This document shows positions 36,777 to 45,967 of a stretch of 54,438 nucleotides of DNA, piece after piece. The position numbers and the translations under genes are program-made. The number at the start of each line of letters is the position of its first letter. Within the stretch, counting starts at the first letter, position 1. The stretch is taken from positions 1 to 54,438 of the forward strand of contig JAKQJG010000008.1 of assembly GCA_029561305.1 (NCBI GenBank). The letters are read 5' to 3'. The notes under the pieces were generated by a model. The model saw nothing but the letters and a program-made list of their open reading frames with translations. It ran no database searches and was not told the origin of the DNA. Source of the stretch: Bacteroidota bacterium. Lineage in GTDB: Bacteria > Bacteroidota > Bacteroidia > Chitinophagales > Chitinophagaceae.

Positions 36777-37376
36777 ATGCTGATTGCTGTGCTGGCTACT
36801 GATGAACAATGGAAGGAATTGCCGGATGATGGCAATAAAGACTTTTTTATCCGGCTGAATACGCTGCAGGATGAGGTTATTGCTGATGCTTACCTGGTAC
36901 TGGATGAAAAATTGATTTCGACGGTAACGATTGTAAACAAACCTGTGTTGCTGAATAGCGTGATAAAAACGCTGACTGAATTAAATGCTCCTAAAAATGT
37001 GCTGCGGATCAACGGGTGGAATGGTTTTATTCTACGAAAAATATGGGAGGCAGCAGGAAATGTTACGGATGAGGTAAAAGAAATTTTTGCTGCAGCTGGA
37101 AAGCAACTGATAGAAGTGGCAGATAAACCCGGGCTGGCAGCAGCGAGGAGCATTTCAATGATAATCAACGAAGCCTATTTTGCATTAGGGGAGGAAGTAA
37201 GTACCAAAGCAGCAATTGATACGGCAATGAAATTAGGAACAAACTATCCCTATGGTCCTTTTGAATGGGCTGAAAAGATCGGGTTAAAAAATATATACCA
37301 ATTGCTTGCGGTTCTCCACAGAACCAGCAAAAGATATTCACCTGCACCGTTATTGCAAAAAGAAGCCACTGTATGA
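36777..37376 (+). CDS. Stand-alone 3-hydroxyacyl-CoA dehydrogenase C-terminal domain protein
   Basis: 199 residues from the ATG at 36777; the frame up to 36669 overlaps the RidA gene and is rejected. The C-terminal half is the 3HCDH helical domain: PGLAAARSISMIINEAYFA, then GVAS-like EEVSTKAAIDTAMKLGTNYPYGPFEW. The first ~95 residues look like a shrunken Rossmann fold without GxGxxG, so NAD binding and normal catalysis are doubtful. It overlaps tsaB by four bases (ATGA), indicating coupled expression. It may be a structural or regulatory relic; function unknown. Confidence 0.75.
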   Translation: MLIAVLATDEQWKELPDDGNKDFFIRLNTLQDEVIADAYLVLDEKLISTVTIVNKPVLLNSVIKTLTELNAPKNVLRINGWNGFILRKIWEAAGNVTDEVKEIFAAAGKQLIEVADKPGLAAARSISMIINEAYFALGEEVSTKAAIDTAMKLGTNYPYGPFEWAEKIGLKNIYQLLAVLHRTSKRYSPAPLLQKEATV

Positions 37377-38050
37377 GCCTGATATTAAATATTGATACCA
37401 CTTCTGAATCGGCATTGGTGAATATTGGAGAGAAAGGTGCTGTGCTGTTTGAAGAAAAAAATGATCTACAAAAAGACCATGCTTCTTTTTTACATCCTGC
37501 TATTGAAAGGGTTTTGAAAAAAGCTAATATTTCAATCAGGGAAGTGGATGCTGTATCTGTTTGCCATGGACCGGGATCTTATACTGGAATACGGGTGGGT
37601 GTTGCTGCTGCCAAAGGTTTGTGCTATGCTGCACGCAAACCTCTTATTACAGTAAATCAATTGGAGATTTTAGCAAAGGATGCCATTGAAAATAATACAG
37701 GTAATAACGGTTTATATTGCCCTTTGATAGATGCCAGGCGTATGGAGGTATTTACTGCTGTGTACGACAACACACTTAAAGAAATAGCATCACCCTCCGC
37801 CCTCATTCTGGACCACCTTTCATTTCATGATTTTTTAAATGCAGGTAAAGTTTTTTTTATTGGCAGTGGTATTTTGAAATGGGAAATTGTATGCACGCAT
37901 CCTAATGCACGCTACCAAAAAATTGTTAACAAAGGTTTAGCATTTTCAAAACTGTCTTACGAATTTTTCCAACGGGGAGGATTTGCCAGTCTTGCGTATG
38001 CAAGGCCGTTATATATCAAGGACTTTCACACAACAGCGGTTGCCCGATAA
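37373..38050 (+). CDS. tsaB: tRNA threonylcarbamoyladenosine biosynthesis protein TsaB
   Basis: 225 residues. It opens with MSLILNIDTTSESALVNIG and contains VCHGPGSYTGIRVGVAAAKGLCYA, the diagnostic TsaB signature of the ASKHA fold. With TsaD and TsaE it transfers the threonylcarbamoyl group to A37 of tRNAs reading ANN codons. The gene overlaps the upstream 3HCDH-domain gene by four bases. A small terminator follows. Confidence 0.94.
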   Translation: MSLILNIDTTSESALVNIGEKGAVLFEEKNDLQKDHASFLHPAIERVLKKANISIREVDAVSVCHGPGSYTGIRVGVAAAKGLCYAARKPLITVNQLEILAKDAIENNTGNNGLYCPLIDARRMEVFTAVYDNTLKEIASPSALILDHLSFHDFLNAGKVFFIGSGILKWEIVCTHPNARYQKIVNKGLAFSKLSYEFFQRGGFASLAYARPLYIKDFHTTAVAR

Positions 38051-38071
38051 AGATATTAAAATATCTTTTTT
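38049..38071 (+). terminator. AT-rich terminator after tsaB
   Basis: AAAGATATT-AA-AATATCTTT is a perfect 9-bp inverted repeat immediately followed by T. It begins inside the tsaB stop codon. Confidence 0.6.
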
Positions 38072-38118
38072 CATTGCCACTCATAAAATATTAATAAGGA
38101 AGTATATAATTTCGATCT

Positions 38119-38126
38119 TATCTTTG
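38119..38126 (+). promoter_or_regulatory. Bacteroidota -7 box (TATCTTTG) for the ArsR gene
   Basis: Exact TAnnTTTG, 92 bp before the preferred ATG at 38218 and 35 bp before the frame-start ATG at 38161. Confidence 0.45.
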
Positions 38127-38217
38127 CACCCTCTTTAATCCGTATATAAATTTGATAACTATGATTAAGATAATGCAATGGCAGAGGACCATGCATCGTC
38201 TTTTAAAAACTAAAAAC

Positions 38218-38514
38218 ATGAGTACACTAGGAATTGACTACTACAATGTAAAAAAAGGGGCTCTTATTTTAAGGGCTGTAAATCACAAATTAAGGCAGCA
38301 GTTAATTAAACTGATTGATGATGAAAAGCGGATCACTGTTACGGAGATCTATGTTCGGTTAAGGCTTGAGCAGTCTGTTGCATCCCAGCACCTTGCCATT
38401 TTAAGAAAGGCAGGTATCGTTACTACAGAACGGGAAGGCAAATTCATCTATTATATCGTTAATTATAAACGTCTGGAGGAAGTAGGGAAAATTGTGAACG
38501 ACCTTGTTGCGTAA
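38218..38514 (+). CDS. ArsR family winged-helix transcriptional regulator
   Basis: 98 residues from the ATG at 38218. In-frame ATGs upstream (38152, 38161) would add a basic, unconserved extension; the -7 box position leaves them possible. Winged helix with recognition helix SVASQHLAILRKAG (53-66) and a wing GKFIYYIVN (74-82). There are no cysteines at all in the preferred product, so it lacks the metal- or persulfide-sensing thiols of SmtB, ArsR, BigR and SqrR. The next gene, across a terminator, is a persulfide dioxygenase-like enzyme; BigR-type ArsR proteins control such genes elsewhere. Confidence 0.87.
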   Translation: MSTLGIDYYNVKKGALILRAVNHKLRQQLIKLIDDEKRITVTEIYVRLRLEQSVASQHLAILRKAGIVTTEREGKFIYYIVNYKRLEEVGKIVNDLVA

Positions 38515-38537
38515 CGCATCATACTGATTACAATGCA

Positions 38538-38563
38538 ACGGATGAAAACTCATCCGTTTTTTT
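38538..38563 (+). terminator. Rho-independent terminator after the ArsR gene
   Basis: ACGGATGA-AAAC-TCATCCGT (38538-38557) followed by six T. A textbook terminator, 23 bp after the ArsR stop. Confidence 0.9.
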
Positions 38564-38568
38564 GTTTC

Positions 38569-38576
38569 TATATTTG
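38569..38576 (+). promoter_or_regulatory. Bacteroidota -7 box (TATATTTG) for the MBL-rhodanese gene
   Basis: Exact TAnnTTTG placed right after the terminator and 19 bp before the ATG at 38596. It supports this start and independent transcription from the ArsR gene. Confidence 0.6.
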
Positions 38577-38595
38577 CCCGATTAATCGAATTTGT

Positions 38596-39999
38596 ATGTT
38601 TATAAAGCAATTATACACAGGCTGTATCAGTGAAGCAGCCTATTATGTGGAAAGTAACGGGGAAGCTGCCATTATCGACCCATTAAGGGATACGGAAGTA
38701 TATACCAACCTGGCCAAAGAACGCAATGCCGTAATAAAATATATTTTTGAAACACATTTTCATGCGGATTTTGTAAGTGGCCATTTTGATCTTAGTAAAA
38801 AGACCGGCGCACCTATTGTTTATGGTCCCCGTACCGAAACAAAGTTTGATGTGCACATTGCAAAAGATGGAGAACTGTTTACACTGGGGGATATTTCTTT
38901 TACTGTGTTACACACCCCCGGTCATACAATTGAAAGTTCCTGTTACCTGTTAAAAGATGAACAGGGAAAAGACCATGCACTTTTTAGCGGCGATACCATA
39001 TTTGTGGGTGATGTTGGCCGCCCCGACCTGAGCAGTGGCGACATGACGGCGGAGGAACTGGCTGCCATTATGTATGATACGATCCAAACTAAAATATTAC
39101 CACTTGCTGATACAGTGCTGCTTTACCCGGCACACGGCCCCGGCAGCAGTTGCGGTAAAAATTTAGGACCCAATACATTCAGTACAATTGGCGACGAAAA
39201 GAAAAGCAACTATGCCCTTCAGCCACAAACAAAAGAAAACTTTATCAAAGCTGTTACAGATGGTTTAGCAGAAGCTCCCCGCTATTTTCCCATTAATGCA
39301 TTGATCAATAAAGAAGGATATGAAAGCCTTGATACCGTAAAAGAAAAAGCCCTGGTACCGCTTTCAGTGGCGGATTTTAAAAATAAAATGAACCGGGATA
39401 TAACGGTGCTGGATACACGCCCTGGAAATGTGTTTATAGAAGGTTTTGTTCCTGGCAGTATTTTTATCGGCCTCGAAGGAAGGCTGGCAGAATGGGCCGG
39501 CAGTATTGTATCATTTGAAAAACCCATATTGCTTATTACAGAAACCGGTAAAGAAGAAGAAACTGTGATACGTCTTGCAAGAGTGGGCTTCTCCAGATTT
39601 GAAGGTTTCCTGCAAGGCGGCTTTGAAGCATGGCAGAACGCAGGAGAGCAAATTGACATGGTTATCACTATTGAAGCCGATGAATTTGCAATGGATCTTC
39701 CCCATGATACCAAATTGCAGGCTATTGATGTAAGAAAGGAAACAGAGTTTGCCGAAGGGCATGTGAAGGGTGCTATAAATATGCCCCTGACCGACCTCAC
39801 CGATACTGCCATGATCGCCGGGCTGGATGATGACCAGAACCTCTATGTATATTGTGGCGGTGGTTACCGCAGTGTAATTGCATCCTCCCTCATCAAAAAA
39901 CAAGGCATACATAATTTGAGAAATATCGCTGGCGGATGGGGCAGTATAAAAGAAGAAAAAAAGATACCGACAGCAAAAGATGCCCGTGTACTGAACTAA
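38596..39999 (+). CDS. ETHE1-like persulfide dioxygenase (MBL fold) fused to two rhodanese domains
   Basis: 467 residues from the ATG at 38596; the longer frame from 38533 would include the terminator. The MBL domain (1-~235) has HFHADF (His54, His56, Asp58), His110 (HTPGHT) and Asp133 (SGDTIFVGDVGRPD). The His of the second metal site in HxHxDH is Phe59, consistent with a mono-iron ETHE1-type enzyme rather than a di-zinc hydrolase. Rhodanese 1 (~265-355) has lost its cysteine (ITETGKEEE). Rhodanese 2 (~370-460) keeps it (Cys420, VYCGGGYRS). Likely role: oxidation of glutathione- or low-molecular-weight persulfides to sulfite and sulfur transfer, detoxifying sulfide in the cytosol. Confidence 0.9.
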   Translation: MFIKQLYTGCISEAAYYVESNGEAAIIDPLRDTEVYTNLAKERNAVIKYIFETHFHADFVSGHFDLSKKTGAPIVYGPRTETKFDVHIAKDGELFTLGDISFTVLHTPGHTIESSCYLLKDEQGKDHALFSGDTIFVGDVGRPDLSSGDMTAEELAAIMYDTIQTKILPLADTVLLYPAHGPGSSCGKNLGPNTFSTIGDEKKSNYALQPQTKENFIKAVTDGLAEAPRYFPINALINKEGYESLDTVKEKALVPLSVADFKNKMNRDITVLDTRPGNVFIEGFVPGSIFIGLEGRLAEWAGSIVSFEKPILLITETGKEEETVIRLARVGFSRFEGFLQGGFEAWQNAGEQIDMVITIEADEFAMDLPHDTKLQAIDVRKETEFAEGHVKGAINMPLTDLTDTAMIAGLDDDQNLYVYCGGGYRSVIASSLIKKQGIHNLRNIAGGWGSIKEEKKIPTAKDARVLN

Positions 40000-40889
40000 G
40001 GCTTCGGCCTGTTATCCATCCAGAGCTCTTCAAACTGGGGGGTAAATTCATGACGCCAGCGGCGGTGGGTCCATAAATAATTGGCAGGTTCACGACGGAT
40101 GGTTTCTTCCAAAAAATCCCTGTATATCCTGGTGAGTTCTCCTGGTTTATATTGTTCTGTACTTTCTGCTATCACTTTTGTTTCATAGTGATAGTAGCCT
40201 CTTTTCTTTTTTACCACATTCACAAACACCACAGCGGTATTATTTTTCAAAGCGCCTTTGTCGGGTCCGCTGATAAATGGAACCGGCTTAGTAAAAAAAT
40301 ACATCCAGTAACCCTTATGAGGTGCAGTGTTCTGATCAGCTGCAAGGGCCAATGAGTATTGTGATTTAAAATATAAATGCCTCACATCTTTAAACTCCCT
40401 GGTTGACACCAGGAGTGTGCCCATCCTAACCCGCATATTGTAAAATATTTTATGTACCGCAGCGTTTGAAATATGCTGGTACACCCCCACCCATGGAATA
40501 GACACATTTCTTGCACCAACCCAGTTGGCATATTCCCAGTTCATCTGGTGCCCGCTATGGAACTGAATATTTTTTCCCGCTGCACCCAGTGCATTGGCAG
40601 CAGCACATTCCATGGTGCATCGTTTATCAAATGCTTTGCTGCTCATGCTGATCATCTTGATGCTTTCAATAAAAGTATCTACCAGGTTTTTGTAAAACTG
40701 TTTGGCAATCGCTTTTTTTTCTGCAGCAGATTTTTCAGGGAAAGCAATGCTGAGATTGTTCATCACAATATCTTTCCTGTACCCAAATACATAGTACATC
40801 AAAAAATAAACAAGATCGCTTAAGCGGTACAGGATAAAAAAAGGCAGCAGCGATAACGCATATAAAAAGCCAAATAAAATATAGTACAT
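39996..40889 (-). CDS. LpxL/HtrB-type lipid A acyltransferase family protein
   Basis: 297 residues. An N-terminal membrane segment (about 1-35) is followed by the lysophospholipid acyltransferase motif HQMNWE (His114 to Glu119, the HX4E catalytic pair) and the closing WTHRRWR motif. This is the late acyltransferase family that adds a secondary acyl chain to lipid A (or, in Bacteroidota, to other aminoacyl lipids) at the inner membrane. It converges with the MBL-rhodanese gene with a four-base overlap. Exact acceptor not decided. Confidence 0.86.
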   Translation of the reverse strand: MYYILFGFLYALSLLPFFILYRLSDLVYFLMYYVFGYRKDIVMNNLSIAFPEKSAAEKKAIAKQFYKNLVDTFIESIKMISMSSKAFDKRCTMECAAANALGAAGKNIQFHSGHQMNWEYANWVGARNVSIPWVGVYQHISNAAVHKIFYNMRVRMGTLLVSTREFKDVRHLYFKSQYSLALAADQNTAPHKGYWMYFFTKPVPFISGPDKGALKNNTAVVFVNVVKKKRGYYHYETKVIAESTEQYKPGELTRIYRDFLEETIRREPANYLWTHRRWRHEFTPQFEELWMDNRPKP

Positions 40890-40915
40890 GCTGTGGTATT
40901 ATTAAAGCTGCAAAT

Positions 40916-42586
40916 CTACAATACAATATTCTGTATCATATCACTCTTTGATGGATAATCGGTATTGTAATGCAGCCCACGGCTTTCTTCCCTGAACTCA
41001 GCGCTTTTAACAATGAGGTAAGCAACAGTGATCATATTTCTCAATTCACATAGCTGTGGTGACACGATGGTTCTTTTATATAGTTCTTCTGTTTCTGTAA
41101 ACAAGAGATCCAGTCTTTTCATTGCCCTGTGCAAACGTTCATTATTCCTTACAATACCTACGTAGTCACTCATCAGCAGTTTCATTTCCTTCACACTTTG
41201 TGTTATCAGGATCATTTCTTTGGGTGCATTGGTGCCATCTGCCTTCCAATTGGGTATGGCGTTTCCATTTAAACCGGGCATAAGTGCTGATGGATTATTG
41301 ATATTGGCGACAGCATCTTTATAAGCCCGGTGTGCAAATACCATTGCTTCCAGCAGGCTGTTACTCGCCAGCCGGTTAGCGCCATGCAACCCTGTGCTGG
41401 CGCATTCACCCGCCGCATACAAATTTTTGATAGAGGTTCTGCCCCATTCATCTGTTTTGATGCCACCACAACTATAATGCGCTGCTGGTGCCACAGGTAT
41501 CATATGTTTGCTGATATCAATACCAATGCTCATGCATTTATCATAGATATTGGGGAAATGCTCCACAAATTTTTCTTTGCTAAAATGCCTGCAATCCAGG
41601 TACACATGTTCTGTACCATTTACCTTCATTTCATTGTCAATAGCCCTGGCTACAATATCCCTGGGTGCAAGATCTTTTCGTTCATCATAGCGTTCCATAA
41701 AGGCTTCTCCATCATAATTACGGAGGATACCGCCATCACCCCGTACTGCTTCTGTTATTAAAAAGCTTTGCCCACGTACACCCGGTTCATACAAGGCCGT
41801 TGGGTGAAACTGTATAAACTCCATATTCTCAATCCTGCCTTTTGCCCTGTACACCATTGCCACGCCATCGCCTGTTGCAATGGCAGGATTGGTGGTGCTG
41901 CGGTACACCTGCCCGTTACCCCCGGTGGCAAGCAATGTAATGGAGGAAAGTACTTTTTCTATCTTGTTGGTTTGCAGGTTAAGCACATACACGCCAAAAC
42001 ATTCAATATCCGGTGTTGACTTGGTAACAAGATAACCCAGATGGTGTTGGGTGATAATGTCCAGCACAAAGCAATGGCTTACCAGTTCTATATTTCTTTG
42101 CTTTGCAATGGCGGCCAGCAAGGCCCTTTCCATTTCTTTACCGGTTACATCTTTGTGATGAAGAATTCGGTATTCACTGTGCCCGCCCTCTTTGCCCAAT
42201 TTATAATCACCATCCGGCTCTTTGTCAAATTGTGCACCCCATTCAATAATTTCTTTTATCCTGTCAACCCCTTCTCTTACTACGATCTCCACGACTTTCT
42301 GGTTGCACAAACCATCACCAGCAATCAGTGTGTCTTCAATATGCTTTTCAAAACTGTCCTGGTCCGCATCCCATACCCCTGCAATGCCGCCCTGGGCATA
42401 CTTGGTGTTGGTTTCGTCACTGTATGTCTTCGTAAAAATGGTTACTTTTTTATCGGGGCAATCCTGTGCTGTTTTTAAAGCATAGGTTAACCCTGCTATA
42501 CCACTGCCGATTACAAGAAAATCTGTTTGCCCCCCGTTTCCTGAAGAATTATTCGCAAAGGCAGCTGTTGATTTTGTTTCGCTCAT
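40916..42586 (-). CDS. nadB: L-aspartate oxidase
   Basis: 556 residues from the ATG at 42586 (MSETKSTAAF); an in-frame ATG at 42649 would add 21 residues and cannot be excluded. FAD-binding GSGIAG (27-32), then TKYAQGGIAGVW, the active-site region HPTALYEPG and DCRHFSKE, and RLASNSLLEAMVFAHRA near the FAD end. It oxidises L-aspartate to iminoaspartate for de novo NAD synthesis. nadA and nadC are not in the window. It follows ispG on the same strand and may be co-transcribed with it. Confidence 0.96.
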   Translation of the reverse strand: MSETKSTAAFANNSSGNGGQTDFLVIGSGIAGLTYALKTAQDCPDKKVTIFTKTYSDETNTKYAQGGIAGVWDADQDSFEKHIEDTLIAGDGLCNQKVVEIVVREGVDRIKEIIEWGAQFDKEPDGDYKLGKEGGHSEYRILHHKDVTGKEMERALLAAIAKQRNIELVSHCFVLDIITQHHLGYLVTKSTPDIECFGVYVLNLQTNKIEKVLSSITLLATGGNGQVYRSTTNPAIATGDGVAMVYRAKGRIENMEFIQFHPTALYEPGVRGQSFLITEAVRGDGGILRNYDGEAFMERYDERKDLAPRDIVARAIDNEMKVNGTEHVYLDCRHFSKEKFVEHFPNIYDKCMSIGIDISKHMIPVAPAAHYSCGGIKTDEWGRTSIKNLYAAGECASTGLHGANRLASNSLLEAMVFAHRAYKDAVANINNPSALMPGLNGNAIPNWKADGTNAPKEMILITQSVKEMKLLMSDYVGIVRNNERLHRAMKRLDLLFTETEELYKRTIVSPQLCELRNMITVAYLIVKSAEFREESRGLHYNTDYPSKSDMIQNIVL

Positions 42587-42685
42587 GTTTAACTCGAAAA
42601 TTTTGTATTCATTCAATAACTCACTTTTAAGAGAATCATTATTGGGCATTACATATTGTTTAGCCTATAAGATCTTGCTGCTGCT

Positions 42686-44701
42686 TTACTGGAGCGGAGG
42701 GGTTACCCAAACCTCATTTTCCTTCAATAAATTGATCAATTCGTCCACCGCCACTGCACTGTCCACATTGCGCTTCACCACTTCTTTCCCTTTGTACAAA
42801 GTAATCTTCCCGGGGCCACTTCCTACATAACCAAAATCTGCATCGGCCATTTCACCCGGGCCATTAACGATACATCCCATGATGGCAATCTTCAATCCTT
42901 TTAAATGATTGGTTACGGCTCTTATCCTGGCCGTTGTTTCCTGCAGATCAAATAAGGTTCTGCCACAACTGGGACAGCTGATATATTCTGTTTTGGATAT
43001 CCTGGTCCGGGTGGCTTGTAAAATAGAGAAGGCAGTATTATTAGTGAATTGATAAATGTCTTTTACTTCTAAATAAGTACGCCCGGTGGCTTTTACATTT
43101 TCCAGTTGTGTTTTACTGCTGTAGCCCAAACAAATACCATCACCAAAACCATCCAAAAACAATCCGCCCGTTTCGGTTGCCAAATGAATGAGGTGTTCAT
43201 CAGGTGTATGCCATGGGCTGTCTGTCATCAGCACCACGGGGTTGTTAATATTCCTGTTCAGCAATTCTATAAACATGCGGCGTACACTTTGCAGGGCATT
43301 GGCGTTAGTACTGCTAAAACAGAGCACCACAGTTTTATCATTACCCAATTCATCTATAAAAGTAAAATCATTAACGGGTGTATCATCATTGAAACAATCC
43401 ACCATCACAAAATTGAGCACAGCACTTTTTGTTTCCGCATCACTGTACCCGGTGTCAGAAAAAATGGGTAAATATTTTTGTTTGTCTTTTGCATCGGCCC
43501 AGGCACCGGGAAATACAACTACTTTTAAGGTACCGGGTAGTTCAAAATCCAGCAATTGATTGCCTGTAAATATGTAATCAGCCGCACTATCCCCGATAGT
43601 CCATTTGTCAGTTCCAGCATCATAGGTATAACCCACACTTTGTAAATGTGCCGGTGTAATTTTCTCCATCCTGCTGATATCTGCAATCACAACGGGAACC
43701 TGTTTGCCCCCGATATTTCCTATTTCAAAACTTTCCCTTCTTTTATATTCAAAAGGCAAGTAGGGCAGTTTATCTACTGGAGGAACTTTTACTGTTTCAT
43801 TCTGCGGGGTGGTTTGGAGAGGGCTATACCGCCTGACTAAGTCTTTACAAACGGGTATTTCAAATTCCGGATCTTCGGTTAAACTTACCCTAATGGTGTC
43901 TCCAATGCCGTCTTCCAGGAGTGTACCAATACCAATCGCAGATTTGATCCTGCCGTCTTCACCATCACCGGCTTCTGTTACGCCCAGGTGTAAAGGATAG
44001 CATTCGCCAAATTCTTCCATCATATGGTTGATGAGCAACCGGTAAGCCTGAACCATCACCAATGGATTGCTGCTTTTCATGCTGAGCAGGATGTTATGAT
44101 AATCTTCACTCCTGGCTATCCGCAAAAATTCCATCGCACTTTCCACCATGCCATTGGCGGTATCGCCATAGCGGCTCATGATACGGTCACTCAGGCTGCC
44201 ATGGTTGGTGCCGATACGCATGGCGGTACCGTGTTCTTTACAAATTAAAACCAGGGGTGTAAACCGCTCCCTTATTCTTTCGATCTCTTCGGCGTACTCT
44301 TCATCCGTGTATTCTATCTGTTCAAATTTTTTCTTGTCCACATAATTGCCTGGGTTCACCCTTACTTTCTCCACTATCCTGGCAGCTATTTCGGCAGCAT
44401 TGGGTGTAAAATGAATGTCAGCTACTAACGGCGTATCATAACCTCTTTTTCTCAATTCGTCTTTTATATGCTGTAAGTTCTCCGCTTCTTTTTTGGAGGG
44501 GGCAGTAATGCGTACCAACTCCGCCCCCGCTTCAATGCAGCGGATCGTCTGCTCCACGGTTGCCAGCGTATCCATGGTATCGGTGGTGGTCATCGTCTGC
44601 ACCCGGATGGGGTGGCCATTGCCGAGCAATAAATTACCAATCCTTACTTCCCTGGTTGGTAACCGCCTATATGATGTTAGTGATTCACAGTACAACTGCA
44701 T
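42686..44701 (-). CDS. ispG: 4-Hydroxy-3-methylbut-2-enyl diphosphate synthase (long form)
   Basis: 671 residues, against about 370 in E. coli. The N-terminal TIM barrel starts at TREVRIGNLLLGNGHPIRVQTMTTTDT. A large middle insert (about 290-560) separates it from the C-terminal [4Fe-4S] domain with Cys576, Cys579 (CPSC) and Cys610 (GCIVNGPGE), and Glu617. This three-domain layout is known from plants, Chlamydia and Bacteroidota. It makes HMBPP from MEcPP in the MEP isoprenoid pathway. Intact ligands argue for activity. Confidence 0.96.
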   Translation of the reverse strand: MQLYCESLTSYRRLPTREVRIGNLLLGNGHPIRVQTMTTTDTMDTLATVEQTIRCIEAGAELVRITAPSKKEAENLQHIKDELRKRGYDTPLVADIHFTPNAAEIAARIVEKVRVNPGNYVDKKKFEQIEYTDEEYAEEIERIRERFTPLVLICKEHGTAMRIGTNHGSLSDRIMSRYGDTANGMVESAMEFLRIARSEDYHNILLSMKSSNPLVMVQAYRLLINHMMEEFGECYPLHLGVTEAGDGEDGRIKSAIGIGTLLEDGIGDTIRVSLTEDPEFEIPVCKDLVRRYSPLQTTPQNETVKVPPVDKLPYLPFEYKRRESFEIGNIGGKQVPVVIADISRMEKITPAHLQSVGYTYDAGTDKWTIGDSAADYIFTGNQLLDFELPGTLKVVVFPGAWADAKDKQKYLPIFSDTGYSDAETKSAVLNFVMVDCFNDDTPVNDFTFIDELGNDKTVVLCFSSTNANALQSVRRMFIELLNRNINNPVVLMTDSPWHTPDEHLIHLATETGGLFLDGFGDGICLGYSSKTQLENVKATGRTYLEVKDIYQFTNNTAFSILQATRTRISKTEYISCPSCGRTLFDLQETTARIRAVTNHLKGLKIAIMGCIVNGPGEMADADFGYVGSGPGKITLYKGKEVVKRNVDSAVAVDELINLLKENEVWVTPPLQ

Positions 44702-44730
44702 AGTTTATTAATATGTGTTGCAAAATAACA

Positions 44731-44764
44731 ACAAAAAAGGCAGGGGGTTCAGAATCCCTGCCTT
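44731..44764 (-). terminator. Rho-independent terminator of the lipoprotein gene
   Basis: On the minus strand, AAGGCAGGG/CCCTGCCTT (44764-44756 with 44745-44737) is followed by TTTTTTG. It lies 22 bp after the stop at 44786. Confidence 0.85.
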
Positions 44765-44785
44765 AAACATAGTAATAAGTAAATT

Positions 44786-45583
44786 TTAGTACTCAATCGT
44801 ATATTCTCCCTCTGTTGGTTTTTCCATCAGGTCGGTAATAATTGATTTGATGGTCACTGTCCTTTTATCATCCGACAGGGTGGCCTTGGCATTGCTCACT
44901 GTTTTGGCAGGAGCCGGCAGTTTAATAATGGTGGTGGTGGTCATATCCCCCATCAGCATGGAGGCCTGTTGCATCATTTGCATGATAGAATCATTGGCGG
45001 CCATGTCTTTCAATTTGTTGTTATCATTCATGCTGAAAGAAATCTTTCCCGGTAGCGCTGTAAAAGTATATTGCTTTTCAGAAGGATTGATATGTGGCAT
45101 TAGATCTATATCTGCTTTCTCCCCGCCAAAGTCTGATAAACTGCTCTCTGCCTCTCCTTTTCCACGGGCTTTTCCCATCAGTTCTAATTTTTTCATCATA
45201 CCCGCCAGGTCCTTTTTAACTATTACCAAGTCATTCATGTTCTTAAAAGGGCAACCCATTTTTAAGCTCATTTTGCCATTGGCTTCATCCATGAATATTT
45301 TGCAATAGCCGTCTTTGAACACCCTTTTTTCTTCATCAGAAAGTTGGACAAAACTTTCGCCGGTATCTTTAAAATAGATGGTGGTATCTGCTTTTTCGGG
45401 TGCCTTTTTGGCCTCTTTATCTTGTTTCATGGTGTTGGCAAATTCCAGGAACTTGGTCATATCAATGCTCATCGAATATTTGCCGCTGTTGTCTGCAGCT
45501 AATTCTATCAGCTCTTCAATATCAATACAGCCAGCCAAAAAACTGAGTGAAAACAAGATGAGAAGGAGTTTAAGTTTTTTCAT
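44786..45583 (-). CDS. Putative lipoprotein of unknown function
   Basis: 265 residues. Lipoprotein signal peptide [19 protein letters not shown], with the lipobox LAGC (Cys19). The mature part begins with the acidic stretch IDIEELIELAADNSGKYS, reminiscent of secreted LppM-like lipid-interacting proteins, and contains a Met-rich segment (IMQMMQQASMLMG, about 200-212). Two further cysteines (about 95 and 112) could pair. No enzyme motif. Single-gene unit with its own terminator. Confidence 0.75.
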   Translation of the reverse strand: MKKLKLLLILFSLSFLAGCIDIEELIELAADNSGKYSMSIDMTKFLEFANTMKQDKEAKKAPEKADTTIYFKDTGESFVQLSDEEKRVFKDGYCKIFMDEANGKMSLKMGCPFKNMNDLVIVKKDLAGMMKKLELMGKARGKGEAESSLSDFGGEKADIDLMPHINPSEKQYTFTALPGKISFSMNDNNKLKDMAANDSIMQMMQQASMLMGDMTTTTIIKLPAPAKTVSNAKATLSDDKRTVTIKSIITDLMEKPTEGEYTIEY

Positions 45584-45967
45584 GTAATGTGCTTATTTTA
45601 AGAGATAAATGTAGGAATTATACCTGCATAAATATTTTTAATTGGCTGATAATTCCCTTCATTTTTTAAAGACTCCTCCATGCTGCCAGAGAGAATTGTA
45701 AACTTATTGTTTTCCCAAATGCCCCGGTTATGTCTTTTGTCTTGCAGCGAAGTACCGTGATGGATAATTGTGAGAGTTTAACTATGTATGAAATATAATG
45801 TTGTAAGCCTCAGTCGTTGGTGAAAACACACAACGACGGCGTATGCCGGGTAGCTTAGTGCTATTAACTTAAGACCAACAAAGGCAAAGCATTATTTGAG
45901 CAAATATGCTGTTTTTGACGGCAGGATGCTGCTATAAGTATAAATAAAGATATTACTCCAAGTTTCA
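45584..45967. other. 384-bp intergenic region without a gene
   Basis: Contains no reading frame of convincing length. It holds one clear hairpin: GTCGTTGGTG-AAAA-CAC(A)CAACGAC at 45813-45837 (ten pairs with one bulged A), followed by CGGC-GTAT-GCCG at 45837-45848. No T run follows on either strand. It may be a dispersed repeat or a small structured RNA; nothing else was recognised. Confidence 0.5.

Noticed and set aside
38218-38514. BigR/SqrR-type persulfide sensor
   Set aside because: The regulator has no cysteine, so the known sensing mechanism cannot apply.
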